64,000 nt of DNA, taken from Porpolomopsis calyptriformis (lineage: Eukaryota; Basidiomycota; Agaricomycetes; Agaricales; Hygrophoraceae). The stretch lies in the NCBI GenBank assembly GCA_951640195.1, contig OX621167.1, positions 868,001-932,000 of the forward strand, in the 5' to 3' direction. A program made the translations under genes and the position numbers. The notes beneath the pieces were generated by a model, which saw nothing but the letters and a program-made list of their open reading frames with translations, made no database searches and had not been told where the DNA came from. Numbering within the stretch: position 1 is the first letter of the stretch; each line of letters starts with the position of its first letter. Shown one piece after another: positions 21,601-30,177 of this stretch.

Positions 21601-22888
21601 TCAGCCATAACCTCGGCTCTATGTTCTTCAAGCCATAGTGAAAGCTCAGTAATGCGTTCATCTAGAGATGAGATGGAAGGGATGTGCTGCTCAAGAGTGA
21701 GAAGCCGTTCATTGATTTGGTTAAGGAGGGTGGTGATATGGTCCAGTTGAGACATAGCAATTGAGTTTAAGGGAGGGTAGTGCCGTATAGTGTTAGAGGC
21801 AGAGAGGGATAGTTTTGACTTTCTGTCAGGACCGAGGTTCCAAGGGGGTTCTCTGGGCCTAACACGACACAATCAGGGTTGACAAGTGTTCCAAAGAAGC
21901 TATTGGATTCAAGGTGGAACCACAGTATGTAGACAAGTAAGTCAAAACTAGAGTAGTCTACTATAAAATGCGTACATTATATATGCGTAGCAAATAAAGG
22001 GATTTTTATGAAGGACTAAGAGGAACGAACATCTAAGGGTCATAAGGACCTTGTATGTAAGGGGAAGTCATCTACAATATAGCCTTCAAAGGGGACTCTA
22101 ACAGAATGTATGGGATGAAAAGTAGAAAGGGAAGAAAGGGACCATTATGGATGGTCCGAACGGTGGAGTGGCTCAGAGTGCGCCAGTCGAGTGCGCTCGG
22201 ATGGCGCATGGCTTTTAGGGATTCCAACGAACCAATTTCGGAATGAATCCGATCAGTAGATCTTGAGTTATCTTTGGTTTAGTGCGCAGGACGAGTACAC
22301 TCGGATCGCGCAAGATGATATGACATCATCCAAAGGTGCACAGAACGAGTACGCTCGGATCGCGCAAGGTGATATAACATCATCCAAAGGTGCGCGAAAT
22401 GAGTGTGTTCAGATGGCGCAAGGTATTGGGTTTGAGATTTCTGACAACGCCCCTCCCCCTACTTCCCAGCTCCCTTTGGAGGAGCAGGTTAATTGGGGGT
22501 CTGACAAGTGGGCTGATTCCCTCCCTTCTGTCAAGAAGGAGGCAGTCGACTGGGCTGCCAGTCCCCCCTTCCGTCCTTGGACCCCTGGTCCAATGAGTTC
22601 TTTATCTAGTGGTAAGCTCTCAATTCTCTCGCTCTCTTCATGATTGTTGACTCTTTATTCTTAGTGGAAGATTTGTCGTCATCGTTGACTAACGTCAACG
22701 TTAAGATTGAGGAGGAAGAAGTTCCTCCCAGTTTATTATGGAGTCCCACCAACGATTGGTTGGGTGAGGAAGCGAGAAAGATAGCAATGAGTTTCATTGA
22801 AGGGAAGGCTGCCGAGTTGCAGGCCTCTGGTGGTGACACCAACGGGGCAATCTACTGGGGTAATAAGTTGGCCGCAATAGATGGTTAA
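15643..22888 (+). CDS. Three-exon gene inside unit C, zinc-knuckle-like protein (split by D)
   Basis: Exons 15643-15889, 15954-15970 joined to 22452-22611 (after removing D and one ACGCC), and 22665-22888. Introns are GTAAGT...TTAG and GTAAGC...TTAG. The spliced frame is 648 nt with no stop before TAA 22886-22888, giving 215 residues. It starts MTSSHQGHYVRFFKQSGVVH; residues about 52-64 are CFTCGGKHKVKKC (CX2CX3HX4C, one residue short of a retroviral knuckle); then LEEQVNWGSDKWADSLPSVK, acidic IEEEEVPPSLLWSP and the end GNKLAAIDG. A TATA box (CATATAAAAGG, about 15587) lies 55 bp upstream. Function unknown; perhaps a captured host gene or a gag-derived protein. Confidence 0.65.
15971..16593 (-). 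repeat. 3' LTR of element D
   Basis: Plus-strand start TGTTAGGACCGAGG, end TTTCTGACA. It contains four copies of a palindromic motif (see 16325-16568). The pol stop codon (16594-16596) is directly adjacent. Confidence 0.92.
16325..16568. repeat. Four palindromic GCGCA...CGAG-CTCG...GCGCA motifs, 3' LTR of D
   Basis: Copies near 16327-16356, 16429-16459, 16483-16513 and 16537-16566 follow TGCGCARAACGAGTAC then GCTCGGATSGCGCA. The core CGAG-N4-CTCG and the outer GCGC blocks form an imperfect inverted repeat of about 30 bp. The last three are separated by about 22-bp spacers containing ATGACATCATCC. The partner LTR has the same set at about 22178-22421. Confidence 0.8.
16594..20534 (-). pseudogene. 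Pol of element D with C-terminal chromodomain
   Basis: Read from the -1 frame after gag. Protease: ACLLDCGATGNFID (about 20320). The linker holds the TRFAH repeats. [22 protein letters not shown] and the catalytic KIYIDDVLIYTD at about 19015-18985. RNase H: KVETDASDFALGAILSQQHG and IHDKELLAIIDAFKEWRHYL. Integrase: HPGIRKTVELISRYYFWDGI, CPTCQQTKAFP, WDEITADLITQLPNSHGYQA, VWRHHGWPKKVITDRGTQFA and STAFHPQTDGQTEWVNQE. Chromodomain near the end: DEYEVENLLGRRLMQGQTQY then LVKWKGYPTSEATWEP. Stops at 20136-20134, about 19036, 18477-18475 (TGA before TMTPPERNY) and near 17112 break the frame. Confidence 0.92.
19670..19944. repeat. Same palindromic motif repeated within pol of D
   Basis: Copies at about 19673-19702, 19771-19800, 19841-19870 and 19911-19940 lie in the protease-RT linker, and weaker ones at about 17168-17198 and 18113-18143. 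In the pol frame they encode the repeated NEHTRFAH / DEYTRFAH peptide (PQNEHTRFAH, PNEHALFAH, PSERTRPAH). Confidence 0.75.
20532..21755 (-). CDS. Gag of element D
   Basis: Intact frame from ATG 21755 (MSQLDHITTLLNQINERLLT). An N-terminal coiled coil (LLTLEQHIPSISSLDERITE) is followed by the capsid domain VAKPSDYDGSRDKFTTFCRE, VIIALSFMKTGTAATWANNY and DDYITRFEQHEYLTSYDETA, a basic linker, and the zinc knuckle CFNCGKAGHWTRDC. It ends KDF-TAG at 20532 with pol in the -1 frame across GGATTTTTAG. About 407 residues, usual for chromoviral Gag. Confidence 0.92.
   Translation of the reverse strand: MSQLDHITTLLNQINERLLTLEQHIPSISSLDERITELSLWLEEHRAEVMAEVSAIEDRIPGPDSLLPTTPTSSSDRIKVAKPSDYDGSRDKFTTFCRELALYVTSYPKATQRERVIIALSFMKTGTAATWANNYVDRITRDERDGKPTTWAAFETELHSTFGDSDPAATARHRIKMVRQGGLTVDDYITRFEQHEYLTSYDETALIEAFKDGLNAPLVEKIYTLPQMPTTLLDWKKWAQQLDRQWRELQLHQRRADLPKGFKTINGIAPRSRQAPVSLFLKTPLASLAPKPFTPHFPPQQHSQREDVPMDLDRMRQFPPPQKSNPKPCFNCGKAGHWTRDCPHPTSRGEVVRTTTKTPKEKSVRIVRTDMTGKSPSTLKPTAASKASTLSDDEKQDIITALLRKDF
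21810..21821 (-). promoter_or_regulatory. Self-complementary primer-binding site of element D
   Basis: Sense AAGTCAAAACTA starts two bases inside the 5' LTR and is a perfect 12-base complement of the LTR segment 21939-21950, at the predicted transcript 5' end. This is a self-priming layout; no tRNA match is apparent. Confidence 0.65.
21824..22446 (-). repeat. 5' LTR of element D
   Basis: Same 623-bp length. In sense it has TATA-like ATATATAATG and TTTTATAG followed 20-36 nt later by TAGTTTTGACTT (21950-21939), which is complementary to the PBS. Confidence 0.92.
22178..22421. repeat. Four palindromic motifs, 5' LTR of D
   Basis: Equivalent copies to those in the other LTR, lying in U3 upstream of the TATA-like sequence. 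They could be transcription-factor dimer sites or hairpins in single-stranded DNA. Confidence 0.8.
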
Positions 22889-23117
22889 GTAGTGTCGAGT
22901 TTTGTAGAGTTCTTGAGGGACAGTATGGTATAGGAGATTGCCAAGATGGACTAGTATAATTAGCTAGTTGGACATGGACTCCTCCTTTTGTATAAGTAGT
23001 TTCCACTGTCAATAAAGACAGCCCTCCTCCCAAGAGAATTGGCATAAGAAAGAAAGGAAAAGAACGAAGAAAAGAGAGGAAATTTAAGAGAGTGAACGCC
23101 AATTTCATGACAGTATA

Positions 23118-25549
23118 GGTTGTAGGAGTCCTGTCGGTTTTGAAGGGTAATTCTTGTTTTGTTGACAAGCAGGACAGGACTGTACGTAGTTGATAACGTC
23201 TTGAGAGATGCCATCCCAAACAAAGTTTCAGAGCACTAGCTCCTTCGTCTTCTCAATGCCAGGGTGTCCAGCATGGGGGTAGGCATGGGACAGTCATATT
23301 ATGTCCGTGCGCAGAGATACTTCCTCCGGCACCACAATCCGACCTTCAACATTGCGAACCAACCCATCGGCTTGGTCCCAAAACAGTGAGGCATCCTCAA
23401 TTTTCTGTGAGATCTTGTTCGGTATCGGCAGTTTGAAGCGTAATCTTGTGAAAAAGTCCAGTTTTGATAGTTTGACGATCGAATTGATCCAATGTTCATC
23501 TGCGATTAAAATTTCATCTTCCACCTCGCCTTTACCCTCGTCGAAATAATCCGGGCGCCTAGATAACCCATCGGCCTTGTTCTTTCTCCCTGGGACGTAT
23601 TCGATTTTGTATTCATGTCTCGATAGAATCTCTGACTAACGAGCATGTCGTCCAAATAACACGCGAGCGGTACTGAAATATTTGAGGGCGAGGCTGTCGG
23701 TACGAATCAGAAGGTCATGTCGTGAACCTTCCAAAAGATGTCGCCACGCTTTAAGACAGTCTATTATCGCTAGGAGTTCGGCGTCGTGAGTTGGATATTT
23801 CTTTTCAGCAGGGGTCAAAGATCTTGAATGAAAGCCTACAGGTTTCCAGTCGTTTTCATGTAGTTGAGACAGTATTCCTCCCAAGGCAAAACCAGAGGCG
23901 TCAGTCTCCAAACAGTATGGTAAATCCTGATCCGGTATTTCAAGGACTGGGGCATTCATGAGGGAGTGTTTCAATTGGCCAAAGGCGTGTTGTCGTTTGG
24001 GAGTCCATTCCCATACAGTATCTTTGCGGAGTAATTGGTTAAGTGGTTGAGCGATCTTTGAAAAGTCCTTGATATATTTTCTCCAGAAATTCGCGCTTCC
24101 GAGAAAGGATTGAAGTTGTTTTACGGTTCGAGGTTCAGGCTATTCAGCTATAGCTTTGATCTTCTTGGGATTGGTTCTGATATGACCTTTCGTCAAGGTC
24201 ATCCCCAGATAGATCACCTCTTCTTTCTCGAATTGGCATTTGACAGGTTTACAGGAGAGTTTGTTTTTCTTCATGATATCGAGGGTTTTGAATGTCCAAT
24301 AATGCAATTCTTCTAGATCATCTCCGCAGATGAGAACATCATCGATATAGATAAAAACACAACCTGATTTCAATACTTCAGCGAATCGCATATCGATCAT
24401 CCGTTGGAAAGTAGCTGGAGAATTCCGTAGACCAAAGAACATCACTCTTGGAACATAGAGTCCCTTGACCATATTGAAAGCAGCTTTCCATTCATTGCCT
24501 TCTTTAATTCGAATATTGTTAAATCCCCATTGGATATCCACAACTGTGAATAGCGCAGCAGATCGTAGTTTTGGTTGTTGAACGATCTGATGGAGGAGTG
24601 GTAGAGGATATCGGTTAGGAACGGTAAAACGGTAGTCTTCGATTGGTCTGTATCCAGCATCTTGTCCTTTCGCATTGATTTCTTCAGCTTTCTTGCTCAG
24701 GAAGAAGGGAGCAGCTTGAGGCGAGGATCCTTTGAATATTCGTCCAGTCACAACATTTTCTTCCAAAAACTTCACTAGGAAGTCTATCTCTCAAGGGGAC
24801 ATCGGATAAGTCACGTCACTTTGGGGTACGAAGTCATCTTTGAGATCAATGATGTGATCAAACTCAGAATGGGGTGGAAGGCAATCAAAGGACTCCTTGG
24901 TAAAGACACTAGCATAGTCTCTCCAATAGACCTCTAGTACAAACTTTCGCATATCTTCCTCCACCGTGCTGGCTCAAGATTCGTCCGATTTTGAAATACT
25001 TGTTATCGCCAGTGAGACTGATTCTACCACAGAGGACTCTGCTTCGCTGCTACAATACCGATGAGAAGTCTCTTTGCCTCTGAGAGCCAGTGTTGACTTC
25101 TCCCAATCGATACTAGGGTTTTGAGCTCTGAGCCATGGGTAGCCGAGGATAATATCAAACTTGGATCCAAGGTCGGTCACTTCTAAACGGATCCTTTCAA
25201 TGTGTCCACCTGGAGCTTCTATCCAGACATCTGTGTCAAAAACGATTGGGCCTCCTCGGTTCTCTGACCCATCGGCATTCCATACGGGGATTGGGGTTTC
25301 CAAATCCTGAAGAGTAAATTCGTGACGAGTTGCGAAAGTCTCATCCATAAAGTTTCCAGAAGCTCCACTATCAATAAGACACGTGGCAGGGACACGTCGT
25401 CCACTGTCTGAAGCTTTGATCCAAATGTCCATCGTGAGTCCTGAATTGCCCTTTTCGATAGTACCAAGAGTTCGAAACAGATTGTATGGGGTAATGGCAC
25501 ATCGAGTGGTATGGTCTGTAACGTTGGGCTTATCGTCCGAACCTTTCAA
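23118..25549 (-). pseudogene. Pol of element B: protease, RT, RNase H, start of integrase
   Basis: Follows gag in the -1 frame (GFLKGSDDKPNVTDHTTRC). Protease motif LIDSGASGNFMD about 25385-25350. RT has [30 protein letters not shown] and the catalytic FIYIDDVLICGDD at about 24360-24320. RNase H has YCLETDASGFALGGILSQLH (about 23925-23865), THDAELLAIID and NKADGLSRRPDYFDE. The integrase zinc finger runs HAGHPGIEKTKELVL to CPACQQN just before the break at 23118. Scattered stops (for example 23634, 24137, 24781) show it is inactive. Unit C inserted at GTATA. Confidence 0.88.
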
Positions 25550-26745
25550 AAACCCTGGGACTTCAAGTCCGCTGCCAGCCTCTTCTTTCGATCATCTGAC
25601 CAATTGCGTATACCAGATTTCGCCATATCCAATGGAGTCTCACTTGTTCCCAGTGTAAGGGGTGAGTTGATGTTCTCCATGTGGGGCTCAGTAGTAACGA
25701 CACATATGTCGCATCCTTGTCCTCATCCTCGGTAACCACCTCTGCCTCAAAAGTATCCTCCTCGATGTGAGGAAGAGGTATCAGGTAGATTCTGCGCATT
25801 ACTGGCAACACGGTTTGGGCAGGTGTTCGTGAAGTGCCCTGGTTGGCTGCAGGAATAGCAGTTTCCATATGGGATCGTAAGGGTAGAAGAGGAAGACTCC
25901 TCTCTCTTGATGGCAGGGGCTACTGATGTTTGACAGGTCGTCGTTGCAGCCATGTACGATCCTCGGGCAGGAAAGGGATTAGAGTATTGGGGTCGGGACG
26001 TGGAGGACTGTTTCTGTGAGGTGAGAATGTCCTTTTGATGTTGGTAACGTGTCGTGGCGTCCTTCCACTCTTGAAGTGTGGCAGGGACGGTGGGGAGTCG
26101 GTAAATATATTCAATGAACTCAGAATTGAGTCCAGCTTGGTAAAGATTGATGAGGGCGGCATCATTGAAACCAGTATCAACCTGTAGGGCGCTGAAGCGC
26201 AGGTTATAGTCTTCAATCTTCTTTCTTCCTTGGCAGAGATTCTTGATGTCGTTACAGGCATGAGACTGCCTGTCAATTCCTTCGAATGTTGATCGGAATT
26301 GAGTTACAAATGCGGCCCAGGTGGCAGTTGGGCCAGTCCAATTGACAGTTCTCATGTCGTTAGTCTCCTTCTCGGACCAAGTTTGGGCCATCATGCCTTT
26401 CATGAAGGAAAGGGCAAAGGGGATTTTGTGTTCATCGCGGTATGGTTTTCCCATAAAATACAATTCGCAGCTGTTAATGAATTTGTCGATGTCCTGCTGT
26501 TGACCAGTGAACTCATCTGGTTTGGCCATCTTTATCTCGATGGTGGGAGCAGCAGGAGGTTGAGGTTGAGGTTGCGGTGGGGGCTGAGGCTGAACTTGGG
26601 CAGCAAGCTGTTGGTGGAGATCTTGAATCTCTGCTGCCTGATTTGCATTTGAAGCCTGAAGATTGGCCATCTCCCTCTGCAAGTCGTTCATTACAGCGAG
26701 GATCTCATTAAGGTTGGGAACAGGGGGGTTAACGTGAGAACCCAT
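25546..26745 (-). pseudogene. Gag of element B
   Basis: Structural polyprotein. Starts MGSHVNPPVPNLNEILAVMN at ATG 26745, with a predicted coiled coil (LQREMANLQASNANQAAEIQ), a Pro/Gln linker, then the capsid domain MAKPDEFTGQQQDIDKFINS and IEDYNLRFSALQVDTGFNDA, and the zinc knuckle CYSCSQPGHFTNTC. A TGA at 25747-25749 replaces the Arg codon present in sister copy B2 (GGYFRGRGG). The frame ends QGF-TGA at 25546 with pol starting in the -1 frame. 26746-27108 is the untranslated leader, with no gene. Confidence 0.85.
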
Positions 26746-27096
26746 TGGATCTGGTGATGGTGAAGGTGAAGGTGTTGTTAAGGGTGAAGAAGGTCAAGTA
26801 GGTTGTTGGAATGGAAAGGGTTAATATCTAACAGTAGGGGGAGTGATGGGACATTGTGACTGGGTGGCGGCGAGTAAGCGAGTTGTTTCGCTTCGAGTTC
26901 TTCCTAGAGTTTGTGAGATACTTGGTAGAGGAGAAGCTTGACTAGCTTCCTCATTGGGGTCTGGGAAGATTCGAGTCTGTGAGTAGAGCGATTGAGAAAG
27001 AGGATTGTTCTGCTCAGAGGGATCATAAAGATCCTTATTGTCGTCATCCAGTGTGAAGATAAGGATGGATCAAGTAAAGGGGAGAGAGCAAGAAGG

Positions 27097-27107
27097 AAGT
27101 CTGATTC
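27097..27107 (-). promoter_or_regulatory. Self-complementary primer-binding site of element B
   Basis: Sense GAATCAGACTT begins one base inside the 5' LTR. Its exact complement, AAGTCTGATTC, lies in the LTR at 27208-27218, at the predicted transcript start. That is the Tf1/sushi self-priming arrangement. I do not recognise a tRNA 3' end here. Confidence 0.65.
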
Positions 27108-27108
27108 T

Positions 27109-27497
27109 TGTTATAAACTGGTTGTCGATGAGATGGTTTTACTTTGGAGAGCTCTGTCCCAAGATGGTGATAATGTCTCAAGTCCTAGTTATTGGGTTGC
27201 TAACGAGGAATCAGACTTAAAGTCTGAGTACGACTAACTAGGGGTTTATATACTGACTACGCTACTGCGGATGAGTCAGTGTTTACACAGGGAATACATG
27301 CGATGAGTAGAGATAAGCATGATAGAAGACTCGGAGCATGTGAAAAGGTGAAATATAATCGTCGGAAATGAAATGTGTCCTATCTAGGATATATGAAAAG
27401 ATATGAGACTGTGGGGAATCCCAATCAAAGATAAGACCTATCCGACTAAGCACCAATGACTAACATAGAGAGAGAATGAAAATTTATATCCGTGACA
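27109..27497 (-). repeat. 5' LTR of element B
   Basis: Same length as the partner copy and nearly identical. In sense it has a TATA box (TATATAAACC) about 35 nt before AAGTCTGATTC (27218-27208), which is complementary to the sequence just inside the LTR. Confidence 0.9.
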
Positions 27498-27502
27498 AAG
27501 AC

Positions 27503-29020
27503 GAGGCAAGTTCCGTCTATCAGAGACGGCGAGCCGCAGCTGATCGAGTCGATAAACATCAACATGGAAGTAACAAAAGGAACAACCGGAACAGATCGTT
27601 TGAACAAGAAAATGAAGCGGCCTTGAGACCGGTAACATTCACACTCAAGGATAGAGTAGCCATCCAAAAGTTGAGAAATGGCGACATCTGTGAAACCAGA
27701 AGATCCAGCCTGGACGATCAACGCATTGCCTTCGACGCTTCTGGAGAAACCATAGATTTATGGGCAGAAGGACAAAATGAGCAGTCCAAACGAGACCGCA
27801 GGCTGCCCTCAGATAGAAGGCGGTATCACCAGTCAGACGACAGTGATTCAGACGACCCAGATCAAGGATCGTCTTCTGATGATGAGTCCGATTGTAGTGA
27901 AACGACGGACACTGGAAGTGACTAGTCAAGGAATCGACCATCCAACGCTACTGGACATGGTAGTAAGAGAACGTCTAAACAGACGTCAAAAACAACAAAA
28001 CGACACAGAAGTCGTAGCCGTAAACCTCATAGATATGAGGGGAAAGATTGACACTCTGATTACCTCAGAGATATTCATCGTAAATATCATAAATTAATTG
28101 ATGAACAAGTGGGCAAACCACTGAAAGGAAACCTATCCGGTCTCCGAACCTCATCTCCTAAACTGCCTACTCCAAAAGAGTATAGCGGTGAGGAGGACAT
28201 CGAGAAATTCAATGGGTGGCTTCAATCATTCTTGAGATAGTTGAAATTGTCCAACTACGCTGGACCTAATGCTGAGCCAGAGCGTATCGCTTTAATGGCT
28301 ATTTATCTTGCGGACAAAGCAAGACAATAGTTCAACGACAATGTTGACAGCGTGTCTAGGCAGAAACGCCGATGGACATTTAAAGAGGTCATCACCGGAT
28401 TGTACGACCAGTTCATTCATGAGGCATCCATACAGGATGCTATGACGAAATTCTATTTGAGAAAGTACACCACGGAAGGTGGTGTCTCAGGATTCTTCTA
28501 TGACCTTGAGAGGTACGCAGGTCGTATGATACACGAGCCTGACTCATATACGTTTAAAACCCAATTGCTATTGGGTCTACCTGCAAGGATAACCAACGCA
28601 GTTGTCCAGAAAGGCGTTACCGCCGAAACCTTGTCACTTGAGACGATCCTCAAAGTTGCTCGACGTGTCAAAGAGAGCATTCGAATAAAGCATCGCTACG
28701 ATGAGCGACGCAAGGCGACATCTGGAGTAACCAGTCAGCCGAAAGCAACTGTGAATATGCGGCCGCCAACAAATCAGATGACGAATAAAGAGACGCCGTC
28801 GTACTCGAAGCCAGCATACAATAAGTACGCTAACAAAAGAGGTCCATACTGACCATATAGACCAACTGACAACCGTCAGCCTTACAGACTACCACCAAAT
28901 AGACCTAGCGGTTCTGGAAGTAAACCAATGCCGCAGGCGCCGGCACATAATAGGAACCAGATGGGATCGTCTGGTGTGAAATGCTACGCATGTGGCAAAT
29001 TTGGCCATTATGTGACCGAT
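27503..29020 (+). pseudogene. Element A gag, central and C-terminal part
   Basis: Picks up the frame broken at 12501 (...QED|EASSVYQRRR). Regions in order: a basic/acidic linker with an Asp/Ser run (27830-27920), an Arg/Ser-rich stretch (27960-28030), then the Ty3/gypsy capsid domain from PTPKEYSGEEDIEKFNGWLQ (about 28170) through WTFKEVITGLYDQFIHE and FYDLERYAGRMIHEPDSYTF to KHRYDERRK. The zinc knuckle CYACGKFGHYVTDC is at 28979-29023, its last Cys codon supplied by the LTR of inserted element E. Several TGA/TAG stops and frame changes mark it as dead. Confidence 0.75.
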
Positions 29021-29387
29021 TGTTATGATTCGGTGGTTGAAGGTTTTACTTCTCATGTTGGAGGGGCTGATAAGGAAATGGAATTCGACCAAAGAGTGGG
29101 GGAGCTAACTAGGAATCGAACTTAACCTACTGACTAGAGATCAGGCTTTATATACTAACTACCTGAGTCAGCATGAGTCAGTTGTATGGACGATTACAAA
29201 GCGGAATACAGAATGTGACTTGTGAAGAGTCACAGAAAGAATAGCGGAAACGGAATGTGACTCGTGAAGAGTCGGAAAGAAAGTACATGTGACTAGTCTC
29301 TGTATGTAAAACGGTAAAGTGGAAGGGTAAACGGAACAAAGACTAATCAAGTATGACTAAAAGAAAAAGGAAAAAGTATTCGTGACA
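29021..29387 (-). repeat. 3' LTR of element E
   Basis: TGTTATGATTC...TTCGTGACA on the plus strand, 367 bp, homologous to the 356-bp LTRs of E2. In sense it has AGTATATAAAG about 35 nt before AAGTTCGATTC. Confidence 0.85.
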
Positions 29388-29468
29388 TACACCCACATCA
29401 AAAGGAATTTCGTCCCAAAATTCAAGGCGGCCTTCGAGAGTGTTGATGGGTGTGGAAGAGGGGAAGGA

Positions 29469-30047
29469 CTAGGATAAGTCCTTGTCGGAGATGGCGGTCG
29501 ACAGGGAAATAATGTTGGCCGGGGAAGTAATGTCATCGTTGGGGATGGTGATGGGGTTCGACGATGAACTGGGGGGAATGATGAGCGGACCTGGGAAAAC
29601 AGGGGGAGCAGGGGAATCGAGATGGGGAAGTACCTTTGTGACTTCCTTGTATTTTGCCTCCCAATGCTTGGCCTGTTCTCGCCAATATTCACTCGCTCTT
29701 CTCTTTCCATCCAAACTCAATCCTTGGTTATACAACTCTTCGTTTAATCTCGCAATTTCGTTCTTGTAGTATTTGACATCCCTTTTTAACGACTCGATGA
29801 TCTGCTCAGGTGGGATAGGTGGTGCGACGATTTCCTCTGGCCATATGGTAAGGTCTCGATTACATGCGCATCGGTTATGCTGCCAGAGTTGTCTGGCAAG
29901 CTCAGCTTCACCGTAGGCGGAGGAGGTGGAAGCGAGCGGAGGGAGAGTGCAATGAGGGGGTTGTCCTCCAGTGGACATACGAGGAGCACAGGGTGGACGA
30001 CCACCAGTAGACTTGTGGGCAGTTTGATGAGAGCGTTCTGCGGGCAT
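29469..30047 (-). CDS. Post-pol ORF3 of element E (192 aa, coiled coil)
   Basis: Open frame between pol (stop near 30178) and the 3' LTR. MPAERSHQTAHKSTGGRPPC head, then WPEEIVAPPIPPEQIIESLK, a helical stretch (RDVKYYKNEIARLNEELYNQ; ASEYWREQAKHWEAKYKEV) and a Ser/Pro-rich tail ending SDKDLS. The layout parallels ORF3 of B: basic MPA start, a proline motif, then a Trp-rich coiled coil. A decayed copy is in E2 from 47861. Function unknown; no membrane segment. Confidence 0.7.
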   Translation of the reverse strand: MPAERSHQTAHKSTGGRPPCAPRMSTGGQPPHCTLPPLASTSSAYGEAELARQLWQHNRCACNRDLTIWPEEIVAPPIPPEQIIESLKRDVKYYKNEIARLNEELYNQGLSLDGKRRASEYWREQAKHWEAKYKEVTKVLPHLDSPAPPVFPGPLIIPPSSSSNPITIPNDDITSPANIISLSTAISDKDLS

Positions 30048-30177
30048 AGCAATGTTGATTTTGAGGGTGAGAGATGGACACGAAAGAGATTATAAGGATG
30101 AGTCGGAGTTTGGAAAAGGTGACAAAGGTGAAAAATATAAATGAGGGGGGTTGATACCATGAAAGAATAGCTAAGTC

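Larger units (their letters stand above)
15971..22446 (-). mobile_element. Chromovirus (Ty3/gypsy) D, full length, 6.5 kb
   Basis: 623-bp LTRs at 15971-16593 and 21824-22446 and duplication ACGCC (15966-15970 and 22447-22451). The minus-strand order is gag, protease, RT, RNase H, integrase, chromodomain. About a dozen LTR differences, all transitions and mostly CG versus TG/CA. Inserted in exon 2 of the unit C gene; youngest layer of the nest. A handful of stops in pol make this copy inactive. Confidence 0.93.
14925..23112. mobile_element. Unit C: 1.7-kb TG...CA element carrying a spliced gene, split by D
   Basis: Inserted in the integrase of B; removing it restores the frame seen in sister copy B2. 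The ends are TGTCACAACTG and ...TTCATGACA and the target duplication is GTATA (14920-14924 and 23113-23117). Without D it is about 1.7 kb. It has no RT, integrase or DDE motif and no internal long direct repeat. A TATA-like TGTATAAG (22989) and AATAAA (23011) near the right end resemble an LTR U3/R boundary on the plus strand, so it may be a very large solo LTR. A non-autonomous element is the alternative. Confidence 0.75.
12502..27497 (-). mobile_element. Chromovirus (Ty3/gypsy) B, split by unit C
   Basis: 389-bp LTRs at 12502-12890 and 27109-27497 and target duplication AAGAC (12497-12501 and 27498-27502). Read on the minus strand the order is 5' LTR, self-type PBS, gag, protease, RT, RNase H, integrase (cut by C), chromodomain, an extra ORF, 3' LTR. 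Without C it would be about 6.8 kb, the same as its sister copy B2 at 48865-55657. Confidence 0.92.
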
